A DNA stretch of 64,000 nucleotides, from NCBI GenBank assembly GCA_933228675.1, contig OW121741.1, forward strand, positions 116,686,834 to 116,750,833, written 5' to 3'. The notes under the pieces were generated by a model that was given only the letters and a program-made list of their open reading frames with translations, was not told where the DNA came from and made no database searches. A program made the translations under genes and the position numbers. Within the stretch, counting starts at the first letter, position 1. Every line of letters begins with the position of its first letter. Shown here piece after piece: positions 44,460-56,834 of the stretch. The DNA comes from Stomorhina lunata (Eukaryota > Arthropoda > Insecta > Diptera > Rhiniidae).

Positions 44460-46040
44460 GACTATAGGCTTATTTTTTTCCGAAATATCAAGTGGGCGCG
44501 ACCCCTCCCATATAATTCATATATTAAAAATGATCGAGAGGCCCTATTTTTCTGAAATTTTGATAGTATGTTAAGGTGTATTATTATTATTATTATTATT
44601 GACATGTTGTATTACATTCGGTATAACAACTTAGTCTAATTACAAAGATTTGTTATATATTGTTTCCACTGCTGCCTGTTTCTTGCGATATATCTTAGTT
44701 CTCTAAAAGATTTGGACGTTTCTTTATATATTGTTCTACGCCACGTAGCTTTTGGGCGTCCTCTGTTACGTCTTCCTTGTGGATTCCACTCCAATGCCGC
44801 GAGAGTGACGTCTTCTGAATCTTTCCGCAATGTATGGCCTAGCCAGCTGTATTTTTTACGCCGTATTTCAGTACTAATCTCTGTTTGATTAGTTATTTGC
44901 CATAGTCTCTCGTTGGTAATTTTCCGCGGCCACCATATACCAAGAATACTTCTGAGGCACCTATTAATGAAACTTTGCATTTTTTGTGTAATTACGTTAG
45001 TAACAAACCATGATTCACTCCCGTATAACATAACCGACTTGACGCATGCATTAAAAATTCTAAGTTTTGTGGAAAGATGAAGTTTTTATCATCTCCAGAC
45101 CTTGCTTAAGCGCGCAAACGTGTACTTTGCTTTGCGTAACCGGTTCTGCACATCTGCTAGTGTTCCTCCCCTATCGTCCAGTATACAACCAAGGTATTCA
45201 AACTTGTTTACTTCATCAATTTGGGTATTTCGTATTGACAATGGAATATTGTTGGAAGCGATGCGCGTTAACGCTTTTCGTTTTATTGATATTTATATTG
45301 AGACCAATTGTTGCTGATTCCTTCTCTAAGATAGCAAGCTGGGACTGCATGTCCTGTTGTCTATGGGATAATAGGACAATACCATCGGCATATGCCAATT
45401 CACCTAATTTTCCATTTAGTCCGATGTTAAGGTGTGACCGATGGATAAAGTAGGCTAGAATTTTTTGAAATCTCAAGTGGGCGTGACCCCTCCCATATAA
45501 GTCAGATTTTAAAACATACAAATATGGATGATCAAACCGACCGATTTTTCTGAAATTTAGACAGTGGAGTAAGGTGTAACCGGTAGTTAAAATAGCCTAG
45601 GGTTTTTCTAAAATCCCAAGTGGGCGTGACCCCTCCTATATATGTAAAATATTGAAAATGACAAATATGGACGACCTAGCGGTAATGTGTGACCGGTGGT
45701 TAAATTAAGCAATTTTTTTTGCTGAAATCTCAAGTGGGCGGTGCCCCTCCCATATAACTCATATAATAAAAATTACAAATATAGATAACCGAGCGGACCA
45801 ATTTTTCTAAAATTTTGACAGTATATTGAGGTTTTAAAATATGCTAAATTTTTTTTAAATCTCAAGTGGGCGTGACCCCTCCCATTTAAGTAAAATATTA
45901 AAAATGACAAATACGGATAACCGATTTTTCAAAAATTTTGATTGTATGTGTGTGACCGGTGGGTAAAATAGGCTTGGTTTTTTTTTTAACTCAAGTGGGC
46001 GTTACTCCTCCCATATAAGTCAAATATTAAAAATGACAAA
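44460..46040 (-). repeat. Six copies of a ~130-bp tandem repeat, split by a LINE
   Basis: The marker AAGTGGGCG ... CCCCTCCCATATAA occurs at 44493, 45478, 45621, 45735, 45867 and 45996. Gaps are 143, 114, 132 and 129 bp. The first gap becomes 129 bp when the LINE insert and one target copy (856 bp) are removed. Units also share ATTAAAAATGACAAAT, a TTTTTCTGAAATTTTGA segment and GTGTGACCGGTGG. Confidence 0.88.
44580..45423 (-). pseudogene. 5'-truncated RTE-like LINE fragment with 12-bp target duplication
   Basis: Minus-strand coding runs from GLNGKLGELAYADG (45423 down; YADG in place of YADD) through IVLLSHRQQDMQSQLAILEK, NKTKSVNAHRF and NKFEYLGCILDDRGGTLADV to a region with LYGSESWFVT, IWWPRKITNERLW, GHTLRKDSEDVTLAALEWNP and RRNRGRPKATWRRT. 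A frameshift lies between the two halves (about 45070-45220). The 3' end has an (AAT)n tail (plus-strand ATT repeats at 44580-44599). ATGTTAAGGTGT occurs exactly at both borders (44568-44579 and 45424-45435). Same family type as 4384-6010, but a separate and younger insertion. Confidence 0.92.
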
Positions 46041-46722
46041 AATGAATGGTAAGATGAAAACGATTTAACCCAATTAATTAATTAAAGTTTTAATTAAACC
46101 CCCTTTTCTTTTTGTATTTTTGTGTTTCCGTAAGTTTTTTGTATGGGAGCTATGGCCAAATGGTGACCGATTGTGGCAAAATTTTGCACACTCGCTGACA
46201 TTGACATAAGACTTCTTTGTGATTATTTTAGTGGTTATATCTGCTATAGTTTTAGATTCATTGCCATTTAAGTGTGGTTTAGGTGAAATTTAGGCTGTTT
46301 TCATAAATATTTTGTATGGGAGCTATAGCTAAATGTGAACGGATTTTGATGACATTTTGTATGCTGCCTAGCGTCTATGCAAAACTTATAAATTTTATCA
46401 TCATAGCTATTATAGTTTGTTACTTATTAGCAAATAAGCGATTAGAATAGGCGAGGTTATACCGGAGCTATGGTCAAATTTTAACCGATTTTGCTCAATT
46501 TCAATACCAAAATTTTCTCCTAGATGAAGAATGTTTTTTCTAAATTTCAGTGAACTAGCTTCTTTCGTTTAGGCGTTATCGTGATTTCAGCAGACAGACA
46601 GACGGACATCGCTCAATCGTCTTCGAATTTCATAAGGATTCAGAATATATATCGTTTTTGGTTTTTGAGCCTATATTAAGAAAATTACAAACGGAACGAC
46701 ATTCTTTTTGATGGTGGGTATA

Positions 46723-47384
46723 AAAATAGTTTGGATTGGTAGAGCCAGTTAAAGGTTTAAATAAAAATATTTCGATGTATTTTATAAATACCTAGAACTT
46801 TTGTTATTTTCTTTGGTTTAATTTTTTCAAACACTTTTTATTGTGTCCATTTTATGTGCATAATTGATGTTGAAAATATAAAAATTTTATTATCATTTCC
46901 CATAAGCTATAGCAAAAAAAGTAGTTTACGAATCTACATCAACAAGACAAGGATATAGGTTAGATAATACATAGCAATAAAAATTACCTTCAAACATTTT
47001 TCAAGACACCTTTTGACACCATTAAAGTCGTCAAAATTTGAAAAAAGTGATCAATATCTAAGACCATTTTTAGACAATTAGTAAGCAAAATTTTTTGGCA
47101 CGATATCCTTGCCGACAGTAGCCCATTTTGGTATATTTAATTTTTAAATTTTTATTACCAAGATACGAGTGCTTTTAATTGCCATTAATTAAAAACGTTT
47201 TTGCTTGATTTTCCACCAGTTTTTAGCTTGTTTTGTGCTTCATCTTTCCTTTATTTCACATTTATCTGTATGAGTGTGTGTAGTTTCCATTTTTTTTGTA
47301 TAAATGCAATTGTTTTAAAGCCTCAGTATGTCCTTTACTACAGATGAAAGACAGTAAAGCAAAAGAGTGAATTCAAATAAAATA
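46723..47384. other. Spacer, no gene seen
   Basis: About 660 bp of AT-rich sequence between the minus-strand element and the next array. Nothing recognised. Confidence 0.55.
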
Positions 47385-47801
47385 CACTACTTTTTGAAAA
47401 ATTTTCTATAAAAATAGGAAATTTTTGAAAAATTTCCTATAAAAATATTTTTATAGGAAATGTTTCAAAAATTTCCTTTAAAAATAATACATTTTTGAAA
47501 AATTTCCTTTCAAAATACGAAATTTTTGAAAAATTTCCTATAAAAAACTAAGAAATTTTTGAAAAATTTCCTATAAAAATGAGAAATTTTTGAAAAATTT
47601 CCTATAAAAAACTAAGAAATTTTTGAAAATTTTCCTATAAAAATGAGAAGTTTTTGAAAAATTTCCTATAAAAATGAGAAATTTTTGAAAAATTTCCTAT
47701 AAAAATAAGAAATTTTTGAAAAATTTCCTATAAAAATAAGAACTTTTTGAAAAACTTTTTAAATATACAAACAAGAAATTTTTGAAAAATAGCCTATAAA
47801 C
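47385..47801 (-). repeat. 31-bp AT-rich array, left part of an array split by hAT
   Basis: About 13 units of GAAATTTTTGAAAAATTTCC plus TATAAAAATA, the minus orientation of the family seen at 24712-27183. The last 8 bases (CTATAAAC) are the target copy of the hAT element that follows. The array resumes at 50357. Confidence 0.94.
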
Positions 47802-50356
47802 CAGAGGTTCGAAAGGCTCAATTCCTAATTCCATATTTTAAAATCAAATTTATTTTAGTGTTTATATCATTCCCATAATACATTCACCTGAATCAAGTCA
47901 TAAGCCTTAACTTTTAAGAATTAATTCTTAGGGAATTTAAAATCAGTTAGATTTAATTTAAATTATTTTAATTCTTAATCTTATACAAAAATAATTAAAA
48001 ATTTTATAAACAAATCATTTTGTAAAGGCATACAAAAATAAATGTATTCAAACGAACCCTACAGTTCCAAAATATATAATACCTATAAAAAGCGGAATAA
48101 AATAAATCTCAACGAAACAAGTCCTTAACCATAAAATAAGTTTCAGGATTGCATTAGGGATTAAATATCATTTAATACCCATGAAAAAAAGTCCCCATTT
48201 TAGAGGATAAAGAAATGACTCTTTCTTAAGTTATTGGGTTAAAAAAGGGTTTTTAAGCTGAGATGATTTCCATCTCGATTTTAACAAAACTGTGGACTTG
48301 GTTTGTCTAAAAAACATGTATGAAAAGTCATATGATTAAAATGTGATTTATTCATTATCGACATACATACATATGTATATTTACATTTTCTAATTGTACT
48401 AAATTTTGTAATTTTATTCTAATTCCATCATAATTGTGTATGTATCTCAGCTATGTAATATATCTTCCTGCTAAGGGACTAATGTTTTTTAGACCTGTAG
48501 GGCATATACAAATAACATTTTTGTGGAAAAATTCAAAAGTTTATTAAGTTGACTTAGGCGAAATTTAAAAAAAAAAAAAATTCTTTGTTATTGGTCATAA
48601 GATCAGAAAAACTATTTAAAATAAAATATAGATACACATAAAACTAAAGATTTTTTGTACACATAATCTATAATCTCATCCAGTAGGTCGTTTCTGTAAC
48701 TCAAAGTGATAAGTTTTCACAGCGAAAAGTATGAAACAAAAAATTCCACCGTTTCTCGACCTGGAAGAAAAAAGTGTTTCTGTAACACAAAGTGAGTACT
48801 AGCAGCACTGATTACGTTTTTAATGGAAATTTCCAATACATCTGTCAAAAAGTAAACAGCTGGTAGAAAAAGTAAAAATTTATCATCAAAAAAATTAAAA
48901 AATTAATTTAAAATAAGAAAAAATAGATATATATAGACATATATATTTATATATTATTTTAAATGTTTAGTGTGGTGTTGTTAGTTGCCGAACAAAACGA
49001 TCGCCGAAATATTTTTGATATTCTTTAAATTTTCTGAAATTAATTAAAATGAAAAATATTTGAATAAATAAAATGAAGCAATTGATTACGTTTTATTTAA
49101 TTATATGTTTTAATTATGTATTTGTTTTTACTTTTTAGTTCAAATGTTTCTTTTTCGACGCCTTTAATATGTGCGAATTGTTTTGACAGATAAAATGAAA
49201 AACTTTTCGCATCATTCGCTTACAGAAACAGTTTTACTCGCACATTTCCAATAAATTTGACGTAAGTTGTTGAATGACAGATAGTTCTCACAAAAATAAA
49301 TTACAGAAACACTTGGGTGAAAAAAATGACATTTTGTTTCAATTCAACTAGTTTCTTCTTCATTTTCATTGTTCCACTCGAATAATTTATCGATGCGAGA
49401 GTTACAGAAACTAGGCACAGATTCGAAAAATATAAAACATATAAAATCCATTATTTCGCAGCAACACAACAAAACCAGAGATAATATACTCTTACACATT
49501 AGCACATTTTACATGTATATGTATGTATTTACAAAAACTAATGTCACAAAAAACAAATTATTTTTATAAATTTTTTTAGAAAAAATTTTTAATTAAGCAG
49601 ATTAATTCACTGATTGAATTTCTGGTAAAGATTAGGTCATTATAAACGAAGGACCATTAATATTACTATATTCCTGCATATCTAAATATCTTTTAAAAGT
49701 TATAGTTTAACAAATAAATGCAAAATATACACAAGTTTGCGGTGAAATAGCCACATTAGGGTAGTTCCGTTTTTTTTAACGAACATTAAAGAATACATGC
49801 ATACTTTTATTAAATGTGTATGCTTTCTGATAAAACATAAGAATATTTTAATAGGTTATGATAAATTTTGTTCTATTTTATATCTAGGGTTTTTACAAAC
49901 AATGTATATCGCACTTGATATAATAATACCCTATAAATTAAAACTTCAATTTTCGTTTTTTGGTTTGATATACTTTTATTCAATGAGTGGTATAGTTTAA
50001 AAAACTTTTCCCTCGAAAAAGTCAGAATTTAAGTTTTTGATTTAAAATCAAGTATCTTTAGATTATATCCACCCTAATGATTTGCACAAAATGAATTATC
50101 AAAAAATATTTTAATTCAATTTGGACTGGTTTTAATTAAGAATAAAAAATGTTAATTCAAATTGGAGTAGAGGAATGAAGAAACATTTTATTCATTCAAG
50201 TTGATTTTAAATTCCCATGTGAATCAATTCACTATGAATTAAAAACCAACACATTTTTTTTAATTGTTTTATGGGAATTAAACTTAAGGTATTGTTAAAT
50301 CATTTTTGAATTCCTAGGAATTAAGCTAATATTTAATTAAGCCTTTCGAAGCTCTG
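47802..50356. mobile_element. Non-autonomous hAT transposon with 8-bp TSD
   Basis: Begins CAGAGGTTCGAAAGGCT and ends AGCCTTTCGAAGCTCTG, inverted ends of 17 bp with one mismatch, or two when the next position (C/T) is counted. The 8-bp CTATAAAC flanks both sides (47794-47801 and 50357-50364) without mismatch. CAGAG-type ends and an 8-bp duplication are diagnostic of hAT. The 2555-bp interior has no transposase frame; open frames at 49369 and 49797 are short and unrecognised. Within it, GTTTCTGTAACTC (48691) and GAGTTACAGAAAC (about 49400) form an inverted pair with further TTTCTGTAAC copies between them, possibly a second nested element. It splits a 31-bp satellite. Confidence 0.93.
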
Positions 50357-50960
50357 CTATAAACATAGGAAATTAAAAAAAAAAAAAATCTTATAAAAAT
50401 AAGAAATTTTTGAGAAATTTACTATAAAAATAAGAAATTTTTGAAAATTTTTCTATAAAAATAGAAAATTTTTGAAAAATTTCCTATAAAAATAGAAAAT
50501 TTTTGAAAAATTTCCTATAAAAATAAGAAATTTTTGAAAAATTTCCTATAAAAATAAAAAATTTTTGAAAAATTTCCTATAAAAATAAGAAATTTTTGAA
50601 AAATTTCCTATAAAAATATTTTTATAGGAAATTTTTCAAAAATTTCCTTTCAAAATATTTTTATAGGAAATTTTTCAAAAATTTCCTTTCAAAATATTTT
50701 TATAGGAAATTTTTCAAAAATTTCCTTTAAAAATAATAAATTTTTGAAAAATTTCCTTTCAAAATAAGAAATTTTTGAAAGTTTTCCTATAAAAATAAGA
50801 AATTTCTGAAAAATATTTATATCAAAATGAGAAGTTTAAAAAAAAATCTTATAAAGTTACGAAATTTTTGGAAAATTTCCTTTACAAAAAGAAAATTTTC
50901 AAAAATTTTTAATAAAAATCTGAAAATTTTGAATAATACCTTTTAAATTTCTGCCATCAC
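50357..50960 (-). repeat. 31-bp AT-rich array, right part of the array split by hAT
   Basis: Continues the 47385-47801 array after the hAT. Units are GAAATTTTTGAAAAATTTCC plus TATAAAAATAA. At 50610-50730 three units of the opposite orientation (TTTTTATAGGAAATTTTTC) are interleaved. The right edge decays near 50960. Confidence 0.94.
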
Positions 50961-51927
50961 CGCAACTTGATTACCATTTTATATTACCTTCTCTCTGTTT
51001 GCATATATTTTTTGCATTTAATATCTTTTTAGTATAATTCCAATGTTTCCAGCTTTTTGTCAGTCCTCATTTTTTTTCCGGAATGCATTCATTTGGTACC
51101 TTCAAGAGAATGATTCCATAGTCATCTTGCACTCCCATAAAAAGTTATTGTGATTTTTTTTGCTGCTGAATTTTCACAATAATTTTTGTAAAATAAGAAA
51201 AGTCCAATTCTTCTGGCTGTCTGTCTGTCAGTCTCTGGCTGAGTATATCTGTCTATTTCCAGTTCCTTTTTTGCTTAAACAAATGATTTTCAACATCAAT
51301 GATCAAAGGCTGTTAAGATGTTCTTTTTTTTTGTTGGGTTTTTGCTGGACTGATGTCTTTCTGTTGTTGGACAATAAATGTTAATGGTCGGTATAGTTGA
51401 GGATATAAAAGTGTTGGAATAAGAATATCTGAAATAATTTTTTCTTTAATTATTTCTTAAGTTTTTCTTTTTAATTACAATACCAATAAAGGGTTTTTTG
51501 TTCATTTACTTCGAATTACTTGGTTAGTTGAATTAATTTAATTTATTGTTTTTTATTGTATTATATTTTCAATAGAGATTTTGAAAGTTTAAAAATGTTT
51601 GTAGGTAAGTCTTAAATATTAAAAATATTATAAAAATTTAACAAAACTAAAGATACATTTATGAAAAAAAACGAAAAATTTTGTGTTTTCTCTGTTTAGA
51701 TCTTTGTCGAAAAAAGCCAGCTAAACGAAGTGTGTTCATGAGTAAGGATGTGCAGCAAACAAAATTACTTTAGAATAAAGAAATTTCAAAATAAGATGAT
51801 TTAAAATTCCATGGCCTGTAAACTCTAAAAAGCAAATGTCGATGTCCTATACCGTTTCGTCGTATCTGCGTTTTAGAAATGTAGAATTTCGCAAAAATAT
51901 GTATTTTCGAGCATAATGACAAATTTT
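50961..51927. other. Spacer, no gene seen
   Basis: About 970 bp of T-rich sequence with short simple tracts. No coding or RNA feature supported. Confidence 0.55.
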
Positions 51928-52059
51928 TATACCCACCGTCAAAAAGAATGTGGGGTATATTGAGATTGTCATTCCGTTTGTAATTTCCTTGATATTGGCT
52001 CAAAAATCAAAATTGAAGTATATTCTAAATCCTTATGAAATTCTAAGACGATTGAGCGA

Positions 52060-52185
52060 TGTCCGTCTGTCTGGTTGTCTGTCTGTCTGTTTGTCTGTCT
52101 GTCCGTTTGTCCGTCTGTCTGTCTGTCTGTCTGCCTGTCTGTCTATCTGTCTGTCTGCTTATCTATCTATCTATCTATCTGTCTA

Positions 52186-52264
<79 letters not shown>

Positions 52265-52313
52265 GTCTTTCAGTCTTTCTGTCTGTTTGTCCGTCTGCCT
52301 GTCTGTCTGTTGT
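52060..52313 (+). repeat. (GTCT)n microsatellite with GTCC, GTTT and ATCT variants
   Basis: About 60 tetranucleotide units, GTCTGTCT broken by TATC and GTTT units, inside the mini-me-like element. Frames reading VCLS or CLSV across it are artefacts. Confidence 0.97.
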
Positions 52314-53494
52314 CGGCACAATAAAACATCAACGAAAGGATATAGGCCACTAAAATTTGGCATAAATATTCTTCATTTCTTGGAAAATTTTGGTATTGAA
52401 ATCGGGCAAAATCGGTTCACATTTGACCATATCTCCCGTATAACCTCGTCTAGGCTAATTGCTTATTTGCTAATTAATGACAATTTATGAAAATTTGGTA
52501 CATAAAAGTTTTACATAAGTACTGGGCAGCATATAAAATTTCATCCAAATCGGTTCACATTTAGCCATAGCTCCCATACAAAACACTTACAGAAACAGCC
52601 TAAATTCCACCTAAAATACACTTAAACGCCAATAAATGATACACTATAATAGCTTTGGCCACTTAATTTAGCACAAGGAAGTATTATGTCGATGCCAGCC
52701 AGTGTGCAAAATTTTATCACAATCGGTCACCATTTGAAAAACCCATATAAAAAACCTACGGAAATATAAAAATACAAAAAGAAAAGGGGGTTTATGTCCG
52801 TCTTTTCGTCTAGTAAACGCGCGATATCGCCTTAACGAAAAGAGCTAGAGAGACAAAATTGTACAAAAGTATTTTTGATATCTTGAGAAAGGTGTGATTT
52901 GAAAATAGACGAAATCGGTTCACATTTAGATAGAGCTCCCATATAACCCCGATTCGGGAAACACATTAATGCTGATAAATTGAATACAATTGTTAAAGCT
53001 ATGACGACTAAATTTAGAATAGAAAAGTTTTGTGCAACTATTGGTCAGTATATCAAATTTTATAGGAATCGGTCCATATTTGACTATAGCTTTCATATAA
53101 AAAACACTCCCGGAAACCAAAAAAAAAAAAATGTAACAAAGACCAGTTAAGAGCTATTAAATTAGAAACTATGACAGCTTTGACCACTAAATCTGCAAGA
53201 ATAAGCTCTATATAAAAACCAGCCAGTGAAATTTTGTTACAATCGGTCAACATTTGGCTATAATTCTTATGTGTATGTATTTAACATCACCTTTTTAATA
53301 TCTACAATCAAAAAGATTCGGAGGTACAAACATCATATTAAGATTGCACCAATATCCAGACTTTATCATACGGTAGATGCATTAGGAACTCCTAACACAA
53401 TATATGAACCTCTCGTATTACTATCAACTTGTTTATCCTAACTAAATATTAAGCTAAACGAAAAGCATTTAACAACTTATTAATGTAAAACCAT

Positions 53495-53814
53495 ACCAGT
53501 TGCCAAATTAGCGCACTCGATATCGATTGAAAACTCAGACTTTTAAGCGAATATTGTGAAGTATACTTTAGGGATGTTCAAAGTTACTTTTGATGCAAAA
53601 AGTTTATTGAAATTTGGTATAAATTTTAATTCGTTTTTAAAAATATATATTGTTAAATTAAAACTATTTTACTATTTTTCATTTTTTGGTAAAAATATAG
53701 TTAATTGTGCATCTTTTAAATAATTTTGATTATCCTTAAAGTATGCTATACAAATGTTTTGAAAATACCTAAGATTTCGATCGATATCGAATGCCGTAAT
53801 TTGGCCCCAGGTTA
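53495..53814. mobile_element. Possible nested MITE
   Basis: GCCAAATTAGCGCACTCGAT (53502) is matched in inverse by ATCGAATGCCGTAATTTGGC (about 53785-53804), and the match continues into GATCGAAATCT-like sequence, giving imperfect inverted ends of about 35-40 bp. The 250-bp interior is AT-rich and non-coding. No target duplication was established. Confidence 0.5.
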
Positions 53815-54077
53815 CGATACTAAATTTTGTTCGAAATAAATACTAGGGAAACCACTTACATACTTTTAAATGTTGAACTATAAAGCTACTGCAACCGAAT
53901 TTAGTCCAAATATTTTACCAACAATACCAATTAGCATAACAACTTTTTTCGAATTTGGTCTACGTTTTTAATTTGTTACACCCTCGTAGATATATGAGAT
54001 ATGTTCCTAAATTCAACACAACTTGATGGTGGATATATAAGATTCGGCACAGCCAAATATAACACCCTTACTTGTTT

Positions 54078-54809
54078 CTACTAAATTTTGATTTTTTTCA
54101 AAAGATTAACAAAAGTTGGTAAATTTTGTTAGTTAATTAGAAAGTCTACTTTTACATTAGTCAGGTTTGGCTTATCAAGTCTTGAATTTGTATGAGAAAA
54201 AACTGACAGAATTAAAATTGAACAACCTTGACTGTAATATCAAGTTTACGAAAATTTTGAAAATTTGTATGAAATTTAAGGAAAATAAAATGAAAACTGA
54301 TGAAAAAAATGTTTGTGTGTAAACGTGAAAGCAGGTTCAAAAATAAAAAATTTAAAGAAAACTGATCAAGTAAACCTGATTCGTTTGAAACGGGACAAAG
54401 AAAAGCCTTTGGCCTTTCATTTTATTATACTGATTATTATACTCCAAAACTACGTATGCAATAAACATTTTTTATTTTAAAGAAAAAAAAAAAAAAACAG
54501 ATCTCAGACTTAGGTAAAATTGATACCTAAATTTTTCCAGTCGAAATATCTTCGATACATAAGTCTTTTAATTTCAATATTGTTACCATAAATTTTAATT
54601 TCACAACATTAAAATATTTATAAAAAAAATACAGATTTTTCATTGTCACATTCTTCTCTATAAAATGGAATTATTAGATTTTTTAAAAGTAATAATCAAA
54701 AAATGCCTTTTTTGCAGCGCAAATATCATAGTGCATTGTGCTGTAGAGCTGAATGGCTCAGTTCTTAAGTAAATATTTTGCTGCATATCTTAAGGCATGT
54801 CATCAAGTT
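54078..54809. other. Spacer, no gene seen
   Basis: About 730 bp of AT-rich sequence between the mini-me-like element and the next array. Nothing recognised. Confidence 0.55.
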
Positions 54810-55622
54810 CTCTATTTTTATAGAGAAATTTTCAAAATTTTACTATTTTTATAGGGAAATTTTCAAAATTTCACTATTTTATACGGAAATTTTCAAAATT
54901 TCTATATTTTTATAGGGAAATTCTCAAAATTTCACAGTTTTTTTATAGGGAAATTTTTAAAATTTCACTATTTTTATAGGGAAAATTTCAAACTTTCTCT
55001 ATTTTTATAGGAAAATTTTTAAAATTTTACTATTTTTATAGGGAAATTTTCAGAATTTTACTATTTTTATAAGGAAATTTTCAAAATTTCGTATTTTTAT
55101 ATGGAAATTTTCAAAACTTCACTATTTTTATAGGGAAATCCTCAAAATTTCACTATTTTTATAGGAAAATTTTCAAAATTTTATTATTTTTATAGGGAAA
55201 TTTTCAAAATTTTATTATTTTATAGGGAAATTTTAAAAATTTTACAATTTTTTTAAGGGAATTTTTACAATTTCACTATTTTTATAGGGAAATTTTCGAA
55301 ATTTCACTATTTTTATAGGGAAATTATCAAAACTTCACTATTTTTATAAGGAAATTTTCAAAATTTCATATTTTGATATGGAAATTTTCAAAACTTCTTT
55401 TTTTTTATAGGGAAATTTTCAAAAATTTACTATTTTTATAGGGAAATTTTCAAAATTTCACAATTTTTATAAGAAAATTTTTAAAATTTCACTATTTTTA
55501 TAGGGAAATTTTCAAAATTTCTCTATTTTTTTAGGGAAATTCTTAAAATTTCACTATTTTTATAGGGAAAATTTCAAAATTTTACTATTTTTATAGGGAA
55601 ATTTTCAAAACTTCACTATAAA
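54810..55622 (+). repeat. 31-bp AT-rich array, GGGAAATTTTCAAAATTT type
   Basis: About 26 units of ATAGGGAAATTTTCAAAATTT plus CACTATTTTT. Compared with the arrays further left, the unit has GGG for GG and shorter A and T runs in the core, but keeps the 31-bp period. This is a distinct subfamily. Confidence 0.95.
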
Positions 55623-56834
55623 AAATTTCTTAACTCGATTTGAAAAATTAAAGAAATTCTAACTTATTCCGCGCACTAAAAAACCACTTACAACATCATT
55701 AATCTTCTGTTACTAATTCAATTATTAATTATTTTTTTCTGAGACTTGTAGTTTCTTAATGCACATATGCATTGTTTTAAAAGTCCTTGAGATATAACTT
55801 TTGCTGTAGTTTTTGAAGATATTCCAAAAAACTCAATACACAGTAGAAACAAATTACCAAACATTCAGATGCTTATAAAAACAAATATTCTGAAGTCACC
55901 AAAAAAAGTCAATTGGACATCAGACCACTTTAAGCAAAATGCGAAAACTCCAAACGTATTAGCCGTAGATGGTGGAACAATAAAAATCCAAGTTTTAAGG
56001 ATGAACACAAAAAAAAAAAATGTGACTGAAATAACAAAACAAACATTAACAAAGAGTTCATGCCGCGGAAAAAATAAGTAATTTGTAGCATATGTTGGAA
56101 ACATTTTTCATAATCAAAAAGCTTTTAGCTGGCCAAAGTGTAGCGACGCATGCAGCATGAAATGACATTTGTTGGTGCTAGTTACTGCCACTATTTACGA
56201 TCCCGAATAGAGCTAAATAATGTTGTAGTTCGTATTAAAGTTACACCCAATTCTAGAGGAAATTTAAGGAAGGAGAGTAGGCAAACAAGATATTCAGTTT
56301 GAGGAACTTTATCGAAGAAAGAAGGATCAAAAGCTTTGAATTATTAAAATTGCTTTGGTATTATAATCACTAATTTAGAGCTTTAAAAGGCAGTGTCAAA
56401 ACGACGAAGACCCATAGGGTCCACTATGATCTCATGACATATACTTTATATTTCACATTTTTTTCAATTTCATCTTCTCTGATCTCCTTCCTTTGGTAAC
56501 ACTTTTATAATTATTATTCCAGTTGTTATTGCTTTGGAGTTGTTGAAATGTAATTTTTTGTGTTTGTTTTTAATACAATTTTTCATGAATGTGAGGGCGG
56601 TTTTTCCTCAGTAATTTTTTCCACTGCAAATTTATCCATTAATGCGTATATTTAGCACAAGTCCATGTAATAAAAAACCATTAAAACGCAACAAAAACTT
56701 TAATTTTAAAAAACTAAAAATGCGTTTGTTAATGTCGAGAAATGGCATAAAATCTTTAAAGGAGAAGTTAATAAAAAAGCTCTTACATGGAACTAAAGTT
56801 TAAAAAATGTACAATAGGGTCTGTAATTTTTTAC
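55623..56834. other. Spacer, no gene seen
   Basis: About 1.2 kb. The overlapping frames at 55865-56104 on both strands are short and show no domain. Nothing else recognised. Confidence 0.55.

Larger units (their letters stand above)
44386..46722 (-). mobile_element. Mini-me/Helentron-like element, minus strand, with internal tandem repeats
   Basis: Read on the minus strand it starts at 46722 with TATACCCACCATCAAAAAGA, followed by ATTCCGTTTGTAATTTTC and a (GTCY)n remnant (CAGACAGACAGACGGACA on the plus strand, about 46592). These match the left end of the element at 51928. The body contains ATGGGAGCTATGGCCAAAT (plus strand, near 46143), the inverse of sequences found in that element. Further along is a tandem repeat of about 130 bp (44460-46040). 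No clear terminal hairpin is seen on the far side, so the 44386 limit is only the edge of the neighbouring element. Confidence 0.55.
51928..54077 (+). mobile_element. Mini-me/Helentron-like element, complete-looking
   Basis: The left end is TATACCCACCGTC with its inverse TGTGGGGTATA close by (51948), then ATTCCGTTTGTAATTTCC. A long (GTCT)n tract follows at 52060-52313. The body has repeated modules around AATCGGTTCACATTT, CCATAGCTCCCATA and AACCTCG, spaced a few hundred bases apart. The right end is GGTGGATATATAAGATTCGGC, an imperfect GCC partner, then CCCTTACTTGTTT. The order left hairpin, (GTCY)n and right hairpin fits mini-me elements of flies, now grouped with DINE-1/Helentrons. No Rep/helicase frame is present. 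A possible MITE is nested at 53495-53814. Confidence 0.65.

Noticed and set aside
51950..52490. Overlapping VCLS/CLSV frames
   Set aside because: Translation of the (GTCT)n microsatellite. No start context or domain.
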